Shown: one piece after another, positions 61,765 to 64,000 of the stretch
Layout: each line of letters starts with the position of its first letter
Numbering within the stretch: position 1 is the stretch's first letter
Assembly (NCBI GenBank): GCA_019448385.1
Contig: JAGTXO010000070.1
Coordinates: 62,001 to 126,000, forward strand
Direction: 5' to 3'
DNA length: 64,000 nt
Source of the DNA: Diacronema lutheri
Lineage: Eukaryota; Haptophyta; Pavlovophyceae; Pavlovales; Pavlovaceae
Notes under the pieces: model-generated
Database searches by the model: none
The model's input: only the letters and a program-made list of their open reading frames with translations
Told to the model about the DNA's origin: nothing
Translations under genes and position numbers: made by a program

Positions 61765-64000
61765 TCACCTGATCCGGAACTGGAACGTCACCTTCTTGCC
61801 CGCCTTGCGGCGCTCGTCGACGACCGCCTCGACCTCGTACGTGCGCGCCTCCTCGTCGACGCTCGCGCCCGCCGCGCTCGCGCCCGTGTCCGGCCACCCA
61901 GCGACCGTGCCGCCCAGCCTCTCGGCGGCCGCGCGCAGCTGCCGCTCGCGCTGGGCGGCCGCGGCGCCTCGCGCGACCAGCGCGGGCAGCATGCCCGCGC
62001 CGCCCGCGAGGCCGTGCGCGCCGACGCTGGCGGTCATCAGCGCGTCGAGGCACGCGAACGTTGCGAGCGCACGCGCGCCATCGTCGCCGCCGCGCGGCTG
62101 CGAGCGCACGACGGGCGATGGCCGCGGCTCCCCCTCGGCCGCGAGCAGCGGCCAGATCGCACTGGCCAGCGCGACGGCATGCGCGCCGACCGCGACGGCC
62201 ACGTCCGCGTCGAGCGGCGCAAAGTCGTAGCGCACGAGCGCGGCCGGGCGCGAGTCGTCCGTCGGCCGGTCGGCGACGAGCAGCCCGACCGGGCGCGGCG
62301 GCTCGCCGGACGGCGCGGCGACGGGCACGCAGAGGAGCACGACGAGCAGGCGCGGCGTGCCGCCGAGCAGCGCGCGCGCGGCATCCGCCCCGTCGGCTCC
62401 GCCGCGCGCGGCCGCGGCGAGCAGCTCGGCCGCGCGCGTCGGGCCCAGCGCCGTGCGCGCGTCCTTGCGCGCGCGTGCGCGGGCCGTGTACGCGGCGCAG
62501 GCGTCGTCGAGCACCGCCGCGCTGGGCGCGGTGCCAGTCGTCGCCCACGCGCGCAGCGCGTCGCGCACCCGCGTGACGATCGCCTGGTCGACCGCCGCCT
62601 CGCCGGCAGCGTGCGCCGGCGCGCACGCCGGCGGTGCGGCGGCAGGCGCGAGCGCGGGCGCGCCGTCGGCGCCGTCAACGCCGACGGCGCCGTCGGCGCG
62701 CCGCCACGCGAGCTTCGCCTCGATCTGCTGCCGGACGGCGTGGCAGTGCCGGTCGATGCCGCGCGCGTCGTCGAGCGCGGCCAGCGCGTCCTCAGCGGCG
62801 GGACGGCCGCTCGCGTCCGCGACGGCCTGCAGGCAGAGCAGCGCGGCCGCACGCGCGTTGCACGCGCTCTGCGGCTCGGGCGCGAGCGCGAGCTCGAGCT
62901 CGAGCGGCGACGCGCCTCGCGCCGCGGCGATCGCGTCCATCAGCACGTCCAACCGCTGCACCAGCGCCCTGTGCGCGTCGCGCGGCGCGCCCGTCGACGG
63001 CGCGCGCGAGCGCGTCGCCAGGAGCCCGAGCGCGCGCGCCGGCGCGCCCGCCGGCGTGTGCAGCACGAGCAGCGCCGCGCCCGCCAAGCTCGCGTTGCGC
63101 GTGACGAGCGCGAAGATGCGCGTCGCCTCGTGCGCGCCCACCGACGCCCAGATCGCAGCGCGATCGGCGTCCGTCTGCGCGTCGCACAGGTCGCGCACGT
63201 CGTCCGGCGCGAGCAGCGCGCCGCCGCCGGCGGAGCGCGCGACGATCGCCCGCGCCTCCGCCACGAAGACGGCCTGCGGCAGGTCGGCGTGGCGCGCGTC
63301 GACGATGGCGCGCGTCGCGTGCACGCCGAGCTCCACGCCGCGGTAGAAGGCGCGCGCGTTGGCCGCGCGCGCGTGCGCCGGCCGTCCGTCCGCGTTGCGC
63401 CTCGCGCGCGCCTGCTTGCTCGTGCGCGCGAGGCCGTCGCGTGGCGGTGGCGGCAGCGTGGCGAGGAAGCGCGCGGCGGGCGGCGGCGCGCGCACGCCGC
63501 GCTGCCGCCGTGCGATGGCCGCGAGCCGCCGGCCCGCCGCGCTGCCGCCCGCGCCGACGTGCTGCCGGCGGCCGAGCGCCGCCGGTGGCGGCGGCGGCGG
63601 CGGCGCGGCGGCGGGCGGCGGCGCGACGGCGGGCGGCGGCGCGGCGGCGGGCGGCGGCGCGGCGGTGGGCGGCGGCGCGGCGGCGGGCGGCGGCGCGGCG
63701 GCGGGCGGCAGCGGCGGCGGCGCGGCGGCGACGGCAGCACCAGTCGGCTTGTCCGCCCACGCACCCGAGACTCTGTCCCAGACCTTGCCCCATGGCGCGC
63801 GCCCACGCGGCCGCGCGAACTGCCCCGGCTCGAGCGCCTGGCCGCGCTTGGCGGCGGCGGCGGCGGCAGGGGGCGGGCGGCCGGCGCGCCAGTCGAAGAC
63901 AGGTGCAACCGTGGCGGCAGGCGCCGAGTGCCGCGCGTCGGTCACAGAGCGCGTGGTGCGCGCGGCGACCGTGGCACGCCTGGCGGGCGGGCGGTGAGCA
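61765..64000 (-). CDS. giant multidomain element protein, C-terminal part, copy 2
   Basis: Open minus frame from the window end to TGA 61765-61767, 745 codons, matching the last part of the copy 1 protein. It shows the Pro/Ala repeats (PPPAAAPPPTAAPPPAAAPP type), a long Ala-rich region with HAAGEAAVDQAIVTRVRDAL and LLGGTPRLLVVLLCVPVAAP, and the half chromodomain YEVEAVVDERRKAGKKVTFQ ending FRIR. The in-frame TGA is in the same place as in copy 1 and is followed by CGG GGC TAC. A handful of substitutions separate the copies, none breaking the frame. The upstream domains (YqaJ, Ulp1) would lie outside the window. Confidence 0.78.
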   Translation of the reverse strand, partial: AHRPPARRATVAARTTRSVTDARHSAPAATVAPVFDWRAGRPPPAAAAAAKRGQALEPGQFARPRGRAPWGKVWDRVSGAWADKPTGAAVAAAPPPLPPAAAPPPAAAPPPTAAPPPAAAPPPAVAPPPAAAPPPPPPPAALGRRQHVGAGGSAAGRRLAAIARRQRGVRAPPPAARFLATLPPPPRDGLARTSKQARARRNADGRPAHARAANARAFYRGVELGVHATRAIVDARHADLPQAVFVAEARAIVARSAGGGALLAPDDVRDLCDAQTDADRAAIWASVGAHEATRIFALVTRNASLAGAALLVLHTPAGAPARALGLLATRSRAPSTGAPRDAHRALVQRLDVLMDAIAAARGASPLELELALAPEPQSACNARAAALLCLQAVADASGRPAAEDALAALDDARGIDRHCHAVRQQIEAKLAWRRADGAVGVDGADGAPALAPAAAPPACAPAHAAGEAAVDQAIVTRVRDALRAWATTGTAPSAAVLDDACAAYTARARARKDARTALGPTRAAELLAAAARGGADGADAARALLGGTPRLLVVLLCVPVAAPSGEPPRPVGLLVADRPTDDSRPAALVRYDFAPLDADVAVAVGAHAVALASAIWPLLAAEGEPRPSPVVRSQPRGGDDGARALATFACLDALMTASVGAHGLAGGAGMLPALVARGAAAAQRERQLRAAAERLGGTVAGWPDTGASAAGASVDEEARTYEVEAVVDERRKAGKKVTFQFRIR

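Larger units (their letters stand above)
58270..64000 (-). mobile_element. giant Fanzor-bearing mobile element, copy 2 (runs past window end)
   Basis: Same left end as copy 1 (CGTATAGATGGTCAAGCC), same orientation, and collinear with 3674-9406 with scattered substitutions and a 2-bp indel. It includes the candidate guide-RNA region, the Fanzor gene and the last 745 codons of the giant reading frame. The flank before 58270 is the trailer of the proline-rich gene and is unrelated to the BTB flank of copy 1, proving independent insertion. The rest lies outside the window. Confidence 0.85.

Overview
The window is nuclear DNA from a eukaryotic microbe, very GC-rich. It is packed with short-intron genes on both strands, and several neighbouring genes start within 26-170 bp of each other. 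Axonemal dynein light chain-like and Tctex1-type genes point to a flagellated cell. Short introns of about 115-180 bp with GTGCG...CGCAG borders, apparent GC-AG introns and TGA stops would fit a haptophyte-like alga, but the taxon is an inference and no rRNA is present to fix it. I found no tRNA, rRNA, CRISPR array or bacterial operon.

Left host block (1-3673): a sugar-transporter-type MFS gene cut by the window start, an unrecognised ORF, an axonemal dynein light chain-like gene, and the 3' part of a BTB gene that stops at the edge of a mobile element.

Giant mobile element, copy 1 (left end 3674, right end not located). Reading on the minus strand, it has a start at 23005 and a reading frame that one 133-bp intron joins into about 5,233 codons. 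This frame carries an Ulp1-like protease domain, a second Ulp1-like domain, a YqaJ-type PD-(D/E)XK nuclease and the first half of a chromodomain. The frame then meets a TGA exactly where a chromodomain normally has its Trp. The same frame goes straight on through the second half of the chromodomain into a Fanzor protein (the eukaryotic TnpB homologue, an RNA-guided nuclease family) with an intact RuvC D-E-D triad and a four-Cys zinc knuckle. The 400 bp between the Fanzor stop and the element end is conserved in both copies and is the expected place for the guide (omega) RNA. Copy 2 (58270 to beyond 64000) sits just after the stop codon of a secreted-protein gene and repeats the Fanzor end, the in-frame TGA and the end of the giant frame.

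Middle accessory block (about 23-33.3 kb): long stretches without a recognisable gene, several poly-C/poly-G tracts, a ubiquitin-specific-protease-like gene, a decayed PIF1/Helitron-type helicase, a palindromic MITE-like element with TGTAGGG repeats, a decayed unknown gene and a SINE-like repeat. Whether any of this belongs to copy 1 cannot be decided here.

Right host block (33.3-58.26 kb): coiled-coil protein, MTFP1, a PC-esterase-type SGNH protein, a tandem glutaredoxin/GST-N protein, a Tctex1 dynein light chain, an mL40-like protein, an RHD3/Sey1 ER-shaping GTPase with G-tract introns, an RFTS-domain protein, a J-domain/SAP protein, a multipass membrane protein, an RNF10-type RING ligase, an organellar small heat-shock protein, another coiled-coil protein and a proline-rich secreted protein.
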